Assembly (NCBI GenBank): GCA_021432635.1
Contig: MU270068.1
Location: 310,001-374,000, forward strand
DNA length: 64,000 nt
Reading direction: 5' to 3'
Source: Thozetella sp. PMI_491
Lineage: Eukaryota > Ascomycota > Sordariomycetes > Chaetosphaeriales > Chaetosphaeriaceae
Of this stretch, positions 12,901-24,777 are shown in pieces. The number at the start of each line of letters is the position of its first letter. The stretch's first letter is position 1. A model generated the notes under the pieces. The model ran no database searches. It was not told where the DNA came from and worked only from the letters and a program-made list of their open reading frames with translations. Position numbers and translations under genes: made by a program.

Positions 12901-13748
12901 CTTCTTTCGGGAATGCCTGCCCATGTCCCGGTAGTACTCCAGAGACTGGGCGTAGATAGCTGCGAGTACTGTGTCTGCCGAGCGCTCCAGCGCATCTTGG
13001 GAATCTTTTGGCGGAACAAGAAAGAGAGCCTTCTGGTCCACCCCGCAGCCCCTCTGGATGTTCTCGAGCCTCTCCTGGACTCCTTCCACAGAAGAAGGGG
13101 CCTTGTCGCTTATGAGCACCACCGCGAGCCGGGTCCTATAGCCGTATTTGCTCAGCAAGCTGCGGATGTGATTCACATCGGTCTTGATCTTGTTATCGTC
13201 GAGCGTTGTGAGGGTCGGGTCGGATGTCAGATTGTAGAAGCAGATCAACACGCTGGGGACTAGCTCGCCATGCTTCTGGAGCCATCGTTCGTTGAGAAGC
13301 CCGTCGGGGTACAGGGAGCATATCGGACTTAGGGGAGAAAAGGGCGAGTGCAGGACGGGAGCCTCGGGTGCCTCGAGGTTTTCGGGGAGCCTGGCTTGGC
13401 GGGGCGGGAGGAGCAGGGTCTAGATGCGCAGGTTAGCGCTGCGGCAGCTGGTGCAGAGAGAAAGGGCGGCTAGTATCGTACCCTTTCGGCGGCCCTGACC
13501 CGGAACCTGTAGGTCCTCTTCTCATCCCTTCCGTTCCACGGGAGGTTGGAGGCGTCCGACGCCTGGAAGTAGCGGAGGAGGGCCTTGGCCTGCTCCGAAT
13601 CGACTAGCGGCAGCTCGGAACGCAGGAGTATGGCCTGCTCCTTGAGGTCCGGGCCCAAGGGAGACTCGTATGGCGTATCAGGAGCTATGCCTAAGGTCAG
13701 GAGCAGCGGGACGCTGAGGTCCAGGCTGAAGGCGGGATAGTCGTCCAT
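9909..13748 (-). CDS. trappc11: TRAPP complex subunit TRAPPC11 (Foie gras/Gryzun)
   Basis: Three minus-strand exons, 13748-13482, 13419-11874 and 11821-9909, encode 1241 residues. The introns are 62 bp (branch GCTAAC, acceptor CTAG) and 52 bp (donor GTGAGT, branch CCTAAC, acceptor CCAG). Frame is kept across both. The middle exon has the alpha-helical Foie gras domain: the GWNVRYDFKSALF region followed by an EARYLADVIAIRC helix and YWYHLASRHQYLR. The last exon has the beta-rich Gryzun region and ends with the conserved WLKPGLVVRDKYF stretch. Family members act in the metazoan/filamentous-fungal TRAPP complex, a Rab GEF for ER-Golgi and Golgi traffic. Length fits the family. The start at MDDYPAFSLDLSVPLL fits fungal homologues. 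It shares a 1.3 kb divergent promoter region with DNA2. Confidence 0.9.
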
Positions 13749-14744
13749 GATTTGTGGCCCACCGCTTCCTGAGGAATCAAACGGCCGCGCTCATGCCCCA
13801 GGGCGCACAGGATACCCGTCGGGGTGTCGGTGCCGGTGGGAGCGCTGAGGAGCAGATGAAGCGCAATTGAGGATTCAAAAGAGTGTTTGCGATCCACGCC
13901 CGCTACAAGCTGTATGACATGGGGGGAGTGACGGGGGGATGATCACAAGGAAGTGTCACAAAAAAACCGACCCAGGGCTGGCGCCAGCGCCTGTCCTAGA
14001 CCGCGTTTATCGTAGCTGATGAACAGAAGCTCCTTATCGGGGCTTATCGAGCCGGCCACCACAAGTCTGTACAGACATGCCCCGCTTCGGGCAGCCGTTC
14101 AACTCCGCAGGCAACTGGAGGCTGGACCAGGGGCCCATTACCAAGATTACTCTATTTCTAGCGAACCTATCTGCTTCTTTTGCATCAGAGCCGGAGAACA
14201 TGTCTTCCTGGTGACTTCCACGACGGTGCTCGGCACATGGATACTATACACCTACCTTAAAAATAGTGATAGAGTAGGCCGAGGATATGGAATGCTATAT
14301 CCCTACGCCTATACACGAAGCAACTCTAGGTACTTCTCTGACGCGACCAGGAGGAATTTACTTTGGGTGTCTTGTGCCTGGAGCAAACAACTCGCTTCTT
14401 GGAGGAGATCGCGCAGCCTTGGTTAAGTGGACTAGAGTTTTTAGCAGAGTGCTTTTTTTTTTCGTGGCATTTGGTCCGCATTTCGTCTTAGAGCAAAGAT
14501 GCCCTCATCAAGAGATGCCGCAATGGCGCCGCGCACACCGTCTTTCGCCCCTCCATTGGGAAGAAGGGATGGGAGAAAAGCTATGTGACTCATAGACAGC
14601 AGAAGCCTATCTTACAGGCTCCTGATTGTCTACTTCGTGGACAACCTCAACTTAGAGATCTTGGAACCAGCAGCCCAAGGCAAGGTACGTTATAGGGACT
14701 TTACAAAAAGCAGCTAGAGTATTGCACCTATGTGCAGTACCTAG

Positions 14745-14795
14745 AGGGGGGTACCTAGGTACCTAAGGTAGGTACAGGTAATTAATTGGTAGGTG
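14745..14795. repeat. GGTACCTAGG-type short palindromic repeats
   Basis: Overlapping GTACCTAGGTACC, CCTAAGGTAGGTAC and GGTAATTAATTGG elements form a small cluster of near-palindromes. Similar CCTACCTACC runs occur near 28037-28060. Such motifs are common between genes in Sordariomycetes; no function is claimed. Confidence 0.6.
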
Positions 14796-14882
14796 TTCGC
14801 CTCAAGCTAGAGCGGGGGATAGCTAGGATGCCAATAGGGCCTGTTCGTTAGAAAGCTGGGCCCCACCTGTTAACACGACCAG

Positions 14883-14895
14883 ACGCGCGACGCGT
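14883..14895. promoter_or_regulatory. MluI cell-cycle box (MBF-type) upstream of DNA2
   Basis: ACGCGC (14883-14888) and ACGCGT (14890-14895) lie side by side about 185 bp upstream of the DNA2 ATG. ACGCGT is the MBF site of G1/S genes in ascomycete yeasts, and DNA2 is an S-phase gene, so the match is sensible. A 6-mer is common by chance, so this is a candidate only. Confidence 0.4.
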
Positions 14896-15074
14896 TCTCG
14901 GTAGCAGTAACGCCTCCAAAAGCAGTTTGTTTGTCCTCCCGGTCACACATCGTTTGCTAGATACCACTTTACCAATTCCTAAGCGCTTCCAAGTCACGCA
15001 CCAGGCTTCGCCCTACAGCCTGCTAAATGCTCTCGGGCCTAGATCAACAATAATTTATGCCATGACTAGGCATC

Positions 15075-18000
15075 ATGCCTCTCGAGAGATCTAGTACAGA
15101 TCTTAGTAGGAGAAAGGTACCCCTCTGCCACATCCTGTCCTTGATGATCCAAAGCTCCCCGCCGAGTGCTAACAATGCCGTAGCGGACGCAATGGCAGCG
15201 ATCCAACTCACACCCAACCGGCCAGCACACGGCCTTGCGCCCGATACCCGTTTCCAAATCAACAAAGAACAAGCTCGACTCGTTTCGCGCGCCGAAGCCC
15301 GACGACACTGCTGCTGGCGATGACCCGGCAGCTCCCCGGGACGCGGGTAAGGCGAGCCCTCGCAGCTCTCGTCTAGATAAGGAGAACAGGCATGCCGATG
15401 AGACCAAGGCCACGGTCAAGACCAACACGGCGTCTACGCCTATCGGCCGTCTAGCGTGGGAAGACATCATGGGCAACGTGGACGACAAGAAGGACGACGA
15501 AGACAGCTCGTCGCCCAGCGACAGGATAGGCTGGGACCACGCTCGGTCTTCCCTCTCTATGACCCCCGTGGTCTCTCGCAAGGGCAAAAAGCGCGCTCGC
15601 GCCCGGAGCTCGTCCCCGACCGTGTCCCCGGCATCGTCAAAACGGACGCCCGCGACACCAGCAGTCGACTCGGCCAAACTGGCAAGCGTGCTTAAGACGC
15701 CGCATGCCGACCCAATTTTGGAGCTGTGGGACAGGTGTGCTGTCTCGGGAACGGAAAACACCAGCCCATCGGGCCTTACGAATCCTTTGCTCGCTCAATG
15801 CATGATTTCTTCCTCCCCGCGTCCGACGGATGGCAACCGTAGCCACGAACGACCCCTGAGGAAGTCCATGAGCTATGGGCCAAGCTTCAAACGCCGCAAG
15901 ATGGACAAATTCGGGCCTACCGCGCTTGCTGCACTTCAAAGGAGTCCGCAGCCAAACTCGAAGCTGTCTATGGTCTCTGCCTTGTTGAAGACGGTGGATG
16001 GAGAAATACAAAAGTCAACTCTCGAGGCGGAAAACAGGTCGTCACCTTCGCCATCCCCAGAGAGGCGACCTGCCAAACTCGACCGGCTAGCTACCCAGGA
16101 TGAAGCATATCTACGAGACAGCGGGAGAGCTCAACCTGTCCAGCTCCTGCTGCCCGTCGCAGGCGCCACAGTAACCACCAAAAACATGGACAAATCTTCA
16201 GACTATGGCGACGACTTTGATTTCGATGAGGAGACCCTGATGGAGCTCGACACTGGTCTCCAAATATTGAAGGAGGACGACCGCATCCAAACGCCCCCTC
16301 CAGAGCCGACACGACAGGAGCAGCCACAATCGGCCGTAACTCCGGCACCTCCGCAGATGATGGGGCCTTCAAAGCTGGATGATGACGATGAATTTGATGA
16401 CCTTGATGATGAAATTTTTGACGGAGCCGAGGACTTAATGGTGGAAGTAGAATCTGCGTTTCCCTCACAGGCTGGCGTACAGCCTCCCATACAGTCGACC
16501 CTACACCAAGCCAGCGGTGCTGTTATGCACCAGCATGCTGAGCAGCAGGGCGAAGACGATTACGGGGATGCTTTTGAAGACGACTTCGACTTTGAAGCCG
16601 CTGAGTTGGTAGCCACACAATCGGCGACAGCTCAGAAGAGCACAGCGTTACCCCATGTACGTGCCATCCGATAGATGAATACAGATATCCATGCTAAACC
16701 CATGCACAGCCGAGCCAGAAACCCAAGACGATCCAGAGATACAAGATCAATCGGGTTATGGACGCTCCGTATGTGAATGACCAAGGGCGCGAATCGCTAG
16801 AGAAGGTACGGCTCCTTAGGCAACGCCACAAGAACGCGTGCTAACCTAGTAAGATCCTGGTCGTGCAATCTGACGGGACGAACTCGATCAAGACGATCCA
16901 TCTAAGAGACGATTGGATGGACACGCCAGCAACTGTGGGCTCCTACGTCCATGTTGTCGGAGAGTTCGAGTCTTCGGGTAGTTGCTTTGTCACCAACAAC
17001 CAAAACATGCTTATCCTCCATCCTGATCAGCTCATCTCCTCCACTGTCGTCGGAGACTCTTTCAACTGCACGCGACAAGCTGTCCTCGAGGACCGGGTCA
17101 AAGCTACCAGTGATCTCAACCCCCCTCTCGTGTACGGTACCATCCTTCATGAGATCTTCCAAGAGGCCCTGATGGCCAACAAGTGGGACACCGCCTTCCT
17201 CGGCTCTTTGATCGCCAAAATACTCAACAACCATCTTGAGAAGCTCTACACGATCAAAGTCAGCATCCCGGAAGCCAGAGATCATCTTCTGTCTAAGATG
17301 GGGGAGCTCCGGTCCTGGGCCCGGGTGTTTGTTTCGCCGTATCCAAGGCCAGATGCTAACGTCCGAGGCCGGAAGGGCGAGAAGGCGCAGATGTGTGTAA
17401 GCAAGCTCCTGGATGTCGAGGAACACGTGTGGTCGCCTATGTACGGCCTCAAGGGCAACATTGATGCGACAGTACAAGTGACCATGCGGGAGGGAGGGAA
17501 CGGAGAGACAAAGACTCTTACCGTCCCTTTCGAAGTCAAGACCGGCAAGCATCAACAAGTCCATCACCAGGCGCAGACGGCATTGTACAATCTCTTAATC
17601 TCAGATCGGTACGACATCGAGGTCACGTGTGGGATTCTATATTACATGGAAACCTCAGAAACGCTGAGGATTCCAGCAGTGAGGCACGAGCTCCGCCACA
17701 TGATCATGCAGCGCAACCAACTTGCATGCCACGTCCGAGAGCGTAGCGTTCAGTTACCGCCTATGAAGAGGAACAACACTTGCAACAGATGCTTCGCTCA
17801 AACCACGTGTTTCATATACCACAAGCTAGCTGATGATGGAGACGGCGAGACAAGCGGGATGGGGAAGAAGTTTGACGAGGTTGTTCAGCATCTTACTCCT
17901 ACCCACAAAGAGTTCTTTCTGAAATGGGAAGACCTCTTGACCAAGGAGGAGAAGGAGAGTCAGAAACTCCGCCGCGAGCTGTGGACCATGCTAAGCACCG

Positions 18001-20225
18001 AGCGCGAGAAAGTCGGCCGATGCTTCGCCAACGTCATCATCGAAGAGGGTTCCGCTCACGAGGACTTGCACAAGCCCAAGATCAACCGGTTTACGTACAC
18101 TTTTGTGAAGGAGCAGCACGTCGCTGGCTTCTCTTTCCTCGAATCACAGCTCACCGTCGGCGAGCCCGTTGTCGTCTCTGACGAGCAGGGGCATTTTGCC
18201 CTAGCCAACGGTTACGTCACGGCTGTTAAGAAGCATAGGATTAGTGTCGCGGTTGACCGACGTCTGCATAACGCCCGGATTCGCCAGCCAGGCTTCGACG
18301 CGGTGGACAATCAGATTTTTGCTAGCATCATGGAGGTTGGGCCCAATGGAGCCAAGCTAGAGCAGACGCAAAGCAATGTCAAGGAAGCGCCGATCCGGTA
18401 CCGCTTAGATAGGGACGGGTTCAGTAACGGTATGGCGACCGTGCGGAACAATCTCGTCCAAGTCATGGCCGATGGCCCGCAGGGGTCGCGGCGTATTCGG
18501 GAGCTTGTCGTTGACCGAGCCACGCCGCGGTTCAAGACAACATCGACCCAGTATGTCATCTCCGGAAAGGGCAGCCTAAACGTGGACCAGGAGAGGGCGA
18601 TTGAGAAAGTCATGAGCGCTATGGACTATGCCCTGGTGCTAGGCATGCCCGGTACCGGGAAAACAACGACCATTGCGCACATCATCCGTGCCCTCGTCGC
18701 TCAAGGGAAGAGTGTGTTGCTCACCTCGTACACCCACACGGCGGTCGACAACATCCTGCTCAAGCTGCAAACCGATAGCATTCCCATCTTGCGCCTCGGG
18801 ACTCCCGCTAAGGTTCATCCCGAGGTCCGCAATTTCGTGACTCTGGCGGCGGAGCCCAAGGAGTCTTTCGAAGAGATCAAGGCAGCTTGGCACGACACTC
18901 CCATCGTGGCCACGACCTGTCTCGGCATCAACCACCTTCTTTTCAACGAGCGGACCTTTGACTACTGCATCGTTGACGAAGCCTCCCAGATCACGTTGCC
19001 CATCTGCCTAGGCCCTATCCGCATGGCCCGTACCTTCGTCCTGGTAGGAGATCACAACCAACTGCCCCCTCTCGTCCAAAACGAGGACGCTCGCCTCGGC
19101 GGCCTCGACGTCTCACTCTTCAAGCTCCTGTCCGACACGCACCCCGAATCAGTCGTCAACCTCGAGCACCAGTACCGCATGTGTGAAGACATCATGACGC
19201 TCTCCAACACGCTCATCTACAACGGCAGACTGAAGTGCGGTACAGAAGGACTGCGCAACGCGTCGCTCAACATCCCAAGCATGCGTCGGCTCCAAGACCA
19301 CCACATGGATCGAGCAGCATTCATGGCATCAAATCACCCAACCGCCATCTGCACGTCGCCTACTCGAGGCCAATGTTGGCTCGCAGACTTGCTGGACCCA
19401 GAGGCGCGTGTGCGCTTTGTTTCAACCGACGCGATCCCGGGGTCGCGAGAAGAAGCCAAGGGAAATCGCATTGTCAACGCCTGCGAGGCTAGCATTGTTG
19501 CTCAGCTAGTCGACGCGCTGCTATCGGTGGGCGTCCCAGCGAGTGAGATTGGCGTCATGACGCACTATCGTTCCCAACTTTCGCTGCTGCGGCACTCGCT
19601 GCTCGGGCTTGCCCGTGGCACGGCACCCGCATCTGTCTCCGGCGCACAGATCAACAATAGTAGCATTGAGATGCACACCGCCGACAGGTTCCAAGGACGA
19701 GACAAGGACGTGGTGGTACTCTCACTGGTGCGCAGTAACGACGCCTGCAGCATCGGTGATTTGCTCAAGGACTGGCGCCGAATTAACGTCGCCTTCACGC
19801 GCGCCAAAACGAAGCTCTTGGTCGTGGGGAGCCGGTCGACGCTCAAGGGGAGCGGCGAAGATGAGATGCTCTCCAAGTTCATTGGTCTCATGGAGCAGCG
19901 CGACTGGGTGTATGAGCTGCCGCCGGATGCCCTGCACGTGCACCGCTTCGATGAGGTAGGAGCCACGGCAAGCGCAGCAGCGCCGGCTGCCACCATCATG
20001 CGAAGCCCTGGATCATCGACGGCAGAAAGCAAAGTGCTAGGTGTGAAATCCAAGGTCTCTGCTACGAATGTGTCGCCGAGGAGAAAGAGGATGCCTACGC
20101 GCCAAGGCAAAGAAAACAATGCAAAACGGCACGAGCCAAAGAGATTAGGCATCTCACAGCACGCGTTGATGAGAGGGAAACCGATTCTGAGGGATATCCT
20201 AAACGACCTCAATGGCGGATACTAA
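15075..20225 (+). CDS. dna2: DNA replication ATP-dependent nuclease/helicase DNA2
   Basis: Four exons, 15075-15116, 15184-16656, 16710-16805 and 16854-20225, encode 1660 residues; all splice phases are 0. The 42-nt first exon is supported by its ATG, the GCTAAC branch site and an in-frame join to RTQWQRSNSH. The N-terminal 500 residues are disordered, with three acidic-aromatic patches. The PD-(D/E)XK nuclease has H636, D741 and E764-V-K. The four 4Fe-4S cysteines are C609, C847, C850 and C856 (C-x2-C-x5-C). The SF1B helicase has Walker A GMPGTGKTT (1134-1142), DEAS (1245), GDHNQLPPL, QYRM, DRFQGRDKD and NVAFTRAK (1515). DNA2 trims Okazaki flaps and resects DNA ends with RPA. Every catalytic motif is present. 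It converges on BRE4 with a 316 bp gap. Confidence 0.97.
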
Positions 20226-20541
20226 AAACTCAAATCGAAAGAAGAAGCGTAGCTAGCCTACCTACAGTTTCGAGACAGCCGAGTAGAGCTATTTGGTAGT
20301 GCGGGCAGTTAGGTGCGGAGGAACATGCAAATTGGTACTTCTGGGCTGGTTGGGCCATAGTTAGGGAGCATCCTGGGTATATCTGGTACATTGCATTGTT
20401 GGACTGCTGGCACCATGACAACATTACCTGGGGGGGTTGAGGCGCTTGAGGAACGGGCAGCGGGATGGAGATGAAGTATGGGGTATATTCATAATTTCAT
20501 ATGCCAAAGGTCAAGGTTATGGGTGTTCCTCTCGACCAAAT
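20226..20541. other. Short convergent gap between DNA2 and BRE4
   Basis: These 316 bp separate the 3' ends of DNA2 (+) and the BRE4-like gene (-). No feature beyond presumed 3' UTRs is visible. Confidence 0.6.
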
Positions 20542-23500
20542 CTAATCCTCGCCCTCCGAAGAATCGGAGTAGAAGTCGTCGAATCTGGACCCGGTTAGCG
20601 GTCGCCCCCGTGGTAAGCACCAAAGGAGCAAAAGGGGAGCAGATTTACCCATGCTCGCCTACAATGAGCTTGGTGTAGCGCTCCAGCTCCTCCAACTGCG
20701 CTACACACCCCGTCAAACTTTCGTTGTAAGAATACTGGTATATCTGTACCCACTTCCGCTGTTCGGTCTTCTGCGGGTCTAGCTTGTACTCATCCTCTTC
20801 GTACTCGGCCTCTATCTCCACCATCTTATCCATCAGGCGCTTCCGGGCAGCTGCCGCGCTAGGGAGGTATTTCTAAGGCCGAATCTCGTCAGTGCTCTGC
20901 CACGGCTCGCCGAGAAAGAGTACCCACCGGGACTTGTCGGTTCGATTTCAGCGCGCCAGCTAGGATATACAAGTTCGTCAGGATCGAGGCGACGGCATCG
21001 CGGCGGTGGCAGAGCAGCCGTTCGACCGCCTCGTCATTGTCTCGGACGAATTTGGGGTGAAAGAATAGCGAAGATTGGCGGACCGCGACGAGGTACTCAA
21101 AGAATCGTTCACAGCTATCGGCGAGGGCCGAATAAGGGAGAGGATCAAAGGGACCGCGCAGCCGGATCTCGTGCCGCGTCAACCCCTAGCATCATCGCGT
21201 TAGCCCCGAGCGGAAACTGAGCTATAAAACTCTTGCAGACCGGGTATTACGGACTAGCAGCTGTCTTATCCGAACAAAGCCTTCCCTGAGCCTTCCCTCG
21301 AGGACTTCGGAGCGCTCGATGTCTTCTTTGGTGGGACTCGGGCCTTGATCGTTGTAAACATAGCGTCCAATAATAGCTGCTTTGTGTCAGCCACTGTCCT
21401 TGATCGTGCGGGGGTCGTGGTAGTAGAATACTCACTGCGGTAGGTGACGCCTAGGAAAAACATCATCTCGGACAGGGCCTTGCGGAGCTCATGCCTAGCG
21501 ACGAACGGCCAGATGATCCAGTTGATGATGACGGAGGCCACCACCCCGACCACAAAGGCAACCCCTCTGCTGATTGTGGTAGCGAGCGGTGGCGTATCTT
21601 GGTTTCCTGTGAGTAGGGCAAGAGATGTGACAGTGAAGGATAGGCAGCCGACGAGGCCGGATCTCTAAGAAGCAGTTAGCGTTGGTTTTAAAAGTAGTTG
21701 GGGCGATGAACTTGCCGGGTGCGAGCTCTGGATAAACCGATATATCATGGGAACGATGTATATGATGGCAAAAGCCCCCATGACGAAAGGGTTGCCGTTC
21801 CCGGCTGCATATCCTGCGCCAGCCCAGATGGCTCCGAGTGCGCCCAACAGCGCCCTAGTGATCAGATCCTGCGCATTACCGCCAACCCTGGGATGCATCA
21901 TTAACCATGCCATGGCGACCGCCCACCAGGCTTCGTACTCTTTCCACCACATGCGGCTGTTATCTAGCCACGCCGGGAGGGCAAGTAGCGAAGTCACGAT
22001 GGCTGTTTTGAGCGCGAACCGCATCTCGAATCCTTGCAGATGGTGTGCCACCTTCCAGATGCTATGCCGGACCTTGCTCCTCTTGAGCAGCGGCCGGCCG
22101 TCCTCGGCCATTGGCTCTTCTGTGACGTGGGTTGCTTCGGATTGTATGGTAGCGGCCCTGAACAGATCCTCGTGTTCTTCACGAATGATGTAGTGCTCGG
22201 AGCTCTTGATTTTGGAGATCAGGCGCTGGATGTCTGCGAAGCTCTTGAAGTAGGCCGCCGCTGTAACACCGCCACGATCGTGCCTAATTTGGGCGTTCGC
22301 GCGGTTAAGTGCCTTCCTCCAGGGATAAGAGGGCAAGTAGACCCTCATTCTCCTCCTCCGCTGCTGCATCTCATTGACCTTCACCAAGGCGGCCTCAACC
22401 GACGTGGCGGCTTGGCGAATGGGACGGCAGTAGGCAAACAGCTCGATGACCTCTGGGACAAATTTGCTCTGGAGCTCCTCTCCGTCGAGCAGCGATGATT
22501 CGGCTTGGTCGAACTTAATGATCGCCTTACGCAGCTTGACCAGAGCCCCGGCGACGTCGGATGGCACCTCAGCTGACGGGCCGAGGCTGCGGTAACCTGA
22601 CATGTCCATCAGGACGGCATGACCGCTCTGAAGCGCTTCGGTCATACGTTTTAAAAGTCTCTTGGTCGGGTCGTCCAGCTGGTATCGAACCAAGCGAACA
22701 GCACGCTCTTTTGTATCAATCTTTGTGAGCAAGGGGCCGGGTGCCACGTCTGAAAGCCCTGGTGTCGCGAGGACGGTTGTCTGGACAAGGGCTTGGAAGA
22801 TCGAGGTCACGCCTCCAGGCGACTCGTCGAGGGGGCTATCCTGGAGTCCAGCCGCTCCCGGTTCGGGCCTCATGGCAAGCAGGGCCCGCACCACCGCCTG
22901 CAACAAGTTCCGGAGCGCCAAGACATCCCTCGGGTCAAAGCGGGTTACTGTGATATCGATGCTTAAGTCACGATAGACTTGAGATAGGTTGATAAAAGTT
23001 TGAGCCAGCCGCTGACGGGCTAGCCGCCTCTGGGACTTGCGTGTATCCAGTGCGTCCTGGAAAACAAAACAAAGATCAGCTTGCACTAGACGTATGCAGG
23101 TCTCAGGGGCCAACAGCGCCAAGCCTGCGCGAAACCTACCAGCATGGTCTCAAAGGCGTCGTTGAGCGACACGGCTAGGCCCCGAGCCCCGGCATCCGGA
23201 AAACAAAGTATGCATGTTGCCAGAGCAATGGCTTGTCCTATCACCCAGGGAACACCGTACTGGAATAGCTTCCCCCAGGCGACCTCCTCGCTCGAGACCT
23301 CGGCCAGGCACGTGTAAGTTACCGCCATGCCGGCGCAGATGACGAACTGGTAGAGGCGTATGAAGTAGGAACGAAGTGCTGCGACCAGACCGATATAAAT
23401 ACAAAGGAACAAAGCCAAGATCCCGGCGTAACCGATCTGCGCTGACGCGGACGAGGTCGAGAGCCAGAGCCCGAACGCGCCCCAGCCCAAGCCCATCGCC

Positions 23501-24192
23501 GTCCCGAGGACTGTCATGACTGTCCCATCGATCTGCGCGCCGACTGTCCGTCCCGGGTGGTTGACAATGGTCGACACGACCATGATGTAGTTGTATCTCC
23601 CAAGCCAGGCGCGCACCCAGGGCACGAGGCAGAGCGCATAGGCTGTGAAATAGGCCGCGAACGCCTTGAGCAGCTTGATGCCAGCCCGCGTCCTCGTCAC
23701 CCGGTACGCCACGCTACGTACCTCATGCCACTGCTTGGGAATGAAATTGCGCAGCGATAGCGGGTGTTTCTTCCGGAATGCACGGGGGAGCGTCCTCTCG
23801 GCACGGCGTAGAAGCTCGCCCGTGTCTGCCGCGCGCGGACTGAGAAACAGCGCATCGCAGAAGCCGTCGCGGAACTCGTTCACGTCGTACGTTTCCAAGT
23901 CGAGCTCCTCGCCCTCGATCAAGCGCTCCAGCTCGGCCGACGACCAAATTGAGTTGAGGCGGGGCGCGTGGCCAGCACGCCCGTCCGTGGCCGGCAACTG
24001 CCCGTGCCCGCCCTCTTCGTCGTCACGAGGCTCGGACTCCTCCAGGTCAGCCTCTTCCACGACCCGAATCTCGGGCTTCACGTTGGAGACAGCCCTCTTT
24101 CGATTTATGAGCCGTGACCCTCCCAAGGCGGCTTTCTCGAGGTCCCGCGTCGACGTGGAAACGGCCTCCTCATGGCTCGGCACCGACGACAT
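20542..24192 (-). CDS. bre4: BRE4-like multipass transporter (DUF2422/DUF2421, aromatic acid exporter family)
   Basis: Seven minus-strand exons, 24192-23140, 23056-21716, 21664-21436, 21376-21255, 21185-20928, 20872-20649 and 20584-20542, encode 1089 residues. The N-terminal half has a six-helix block (about residues 165-320: AYFTAYALCLVPWVRAWLG through YQFVICAGMAVTYTC). A second block follows the central helical stretch (ALKTAIVTSLLALPAWL to VINWIIWPFVARHE). The acidic tail ends in FDDFYSDSSEGED. This order fits the fungal ER/plasma-membrane family with DUF2422 then DUF2421, of which yeast Bre4 is linked to brefeldin A sensitivity. Its substrate is unknown. Intron 2 uses a GC donor (GCAAGT...TTAG). 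Intron 3 has a tandem AAG/CAG acceptor, and the 21254 donor (GTCCGT) is weak. Exons 4 and 5 are therefore less sure than the rest. Confidence 0.88.
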
Positions 24193-24777
24193 GGTGAGCT
24201 GCAAAATCCGTCGCCGGGTCCAATGAGGCCGTTAGGGCCGTAACATGATCGATAGCTTCTAGGAATCTAGGTCGGGATATGAGCGAGTGATGCAACCAAA
24301 GCGCGCGTGACGGAATCTTAAAAGTTACAAGTGGAGACAGACTTGTCGAGGGAGCGTCAAACCAGGAAACCCCACTTCGCGACTTCGCGCATACCATTGT
24401 TGTGCGGCCATCACAAATATATCTACATTTGCCTTCACTACTACCCGACTGCCCCATGGAAGGATGCATGTACATCCTTGAAAACGGAAAGTGCGGCAAA
24501 TTCATGTGTCACGTCTCTTTGTAGATATTATTCACTACAGAGTGTGCATGTCTCATATCTATTTGTCTTGTTGTGCCACCCAGTTGTCCCTGAAGCCAGT
24601 CCGATCACGAGCTAGCAGCACGTAGATCCCATTCCGAATGTGGAGGCCAGACTATCACTATCATAATCGGCCGTGGATCTCCTCACGGCGAATGAGTAAT
24701 AGTTACGCAAGGGTAGCCATGTACGTCTTGGGTCAGTATTCTTGGGCTGAGTGCTAACGAGGACGCTGCCTAGGCTG
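24193..24777. other. Upstream region of BRE4 and 3' end of SRS2
   Basis: This 585 bp lies between two minus-strand genes. It should hold the BRE4 promoter and the SRS2 terminator. An AT-rich ATATATC stretch at about 24416-24423 could be a TATA element for the minus strand. No other feature was seen. Confidence 0.5.

Larger units (their letters stand above)
13749..15074. other. Divergent intergenic region between TRAPPC11 and DNA2
   Basis: This 1.3 kb is a bidirectional upstream region. It holds a cluster of GGTACCTAGG/ACCTAAGG-like short repeats at about 14745-14795 and ACGCG elements at 14883-14895. A 14019-14600 stretch has open frames of protein-like composition (for example PGGIYFGCLVPGANNS near 14340), but no gene structure could be built, so it is left uncalled. 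Confidence 0.55.

Noticed and set aside
14019-14600. Protein-like open frames upstream of DNA2
   Set aside because: Some stretches (TPIHEATLG, PGGIYFGCLVPGANNS) look protein-like, but two frames compete, no start or splice set builds a full gene, and no family was recognised. At best a relic.
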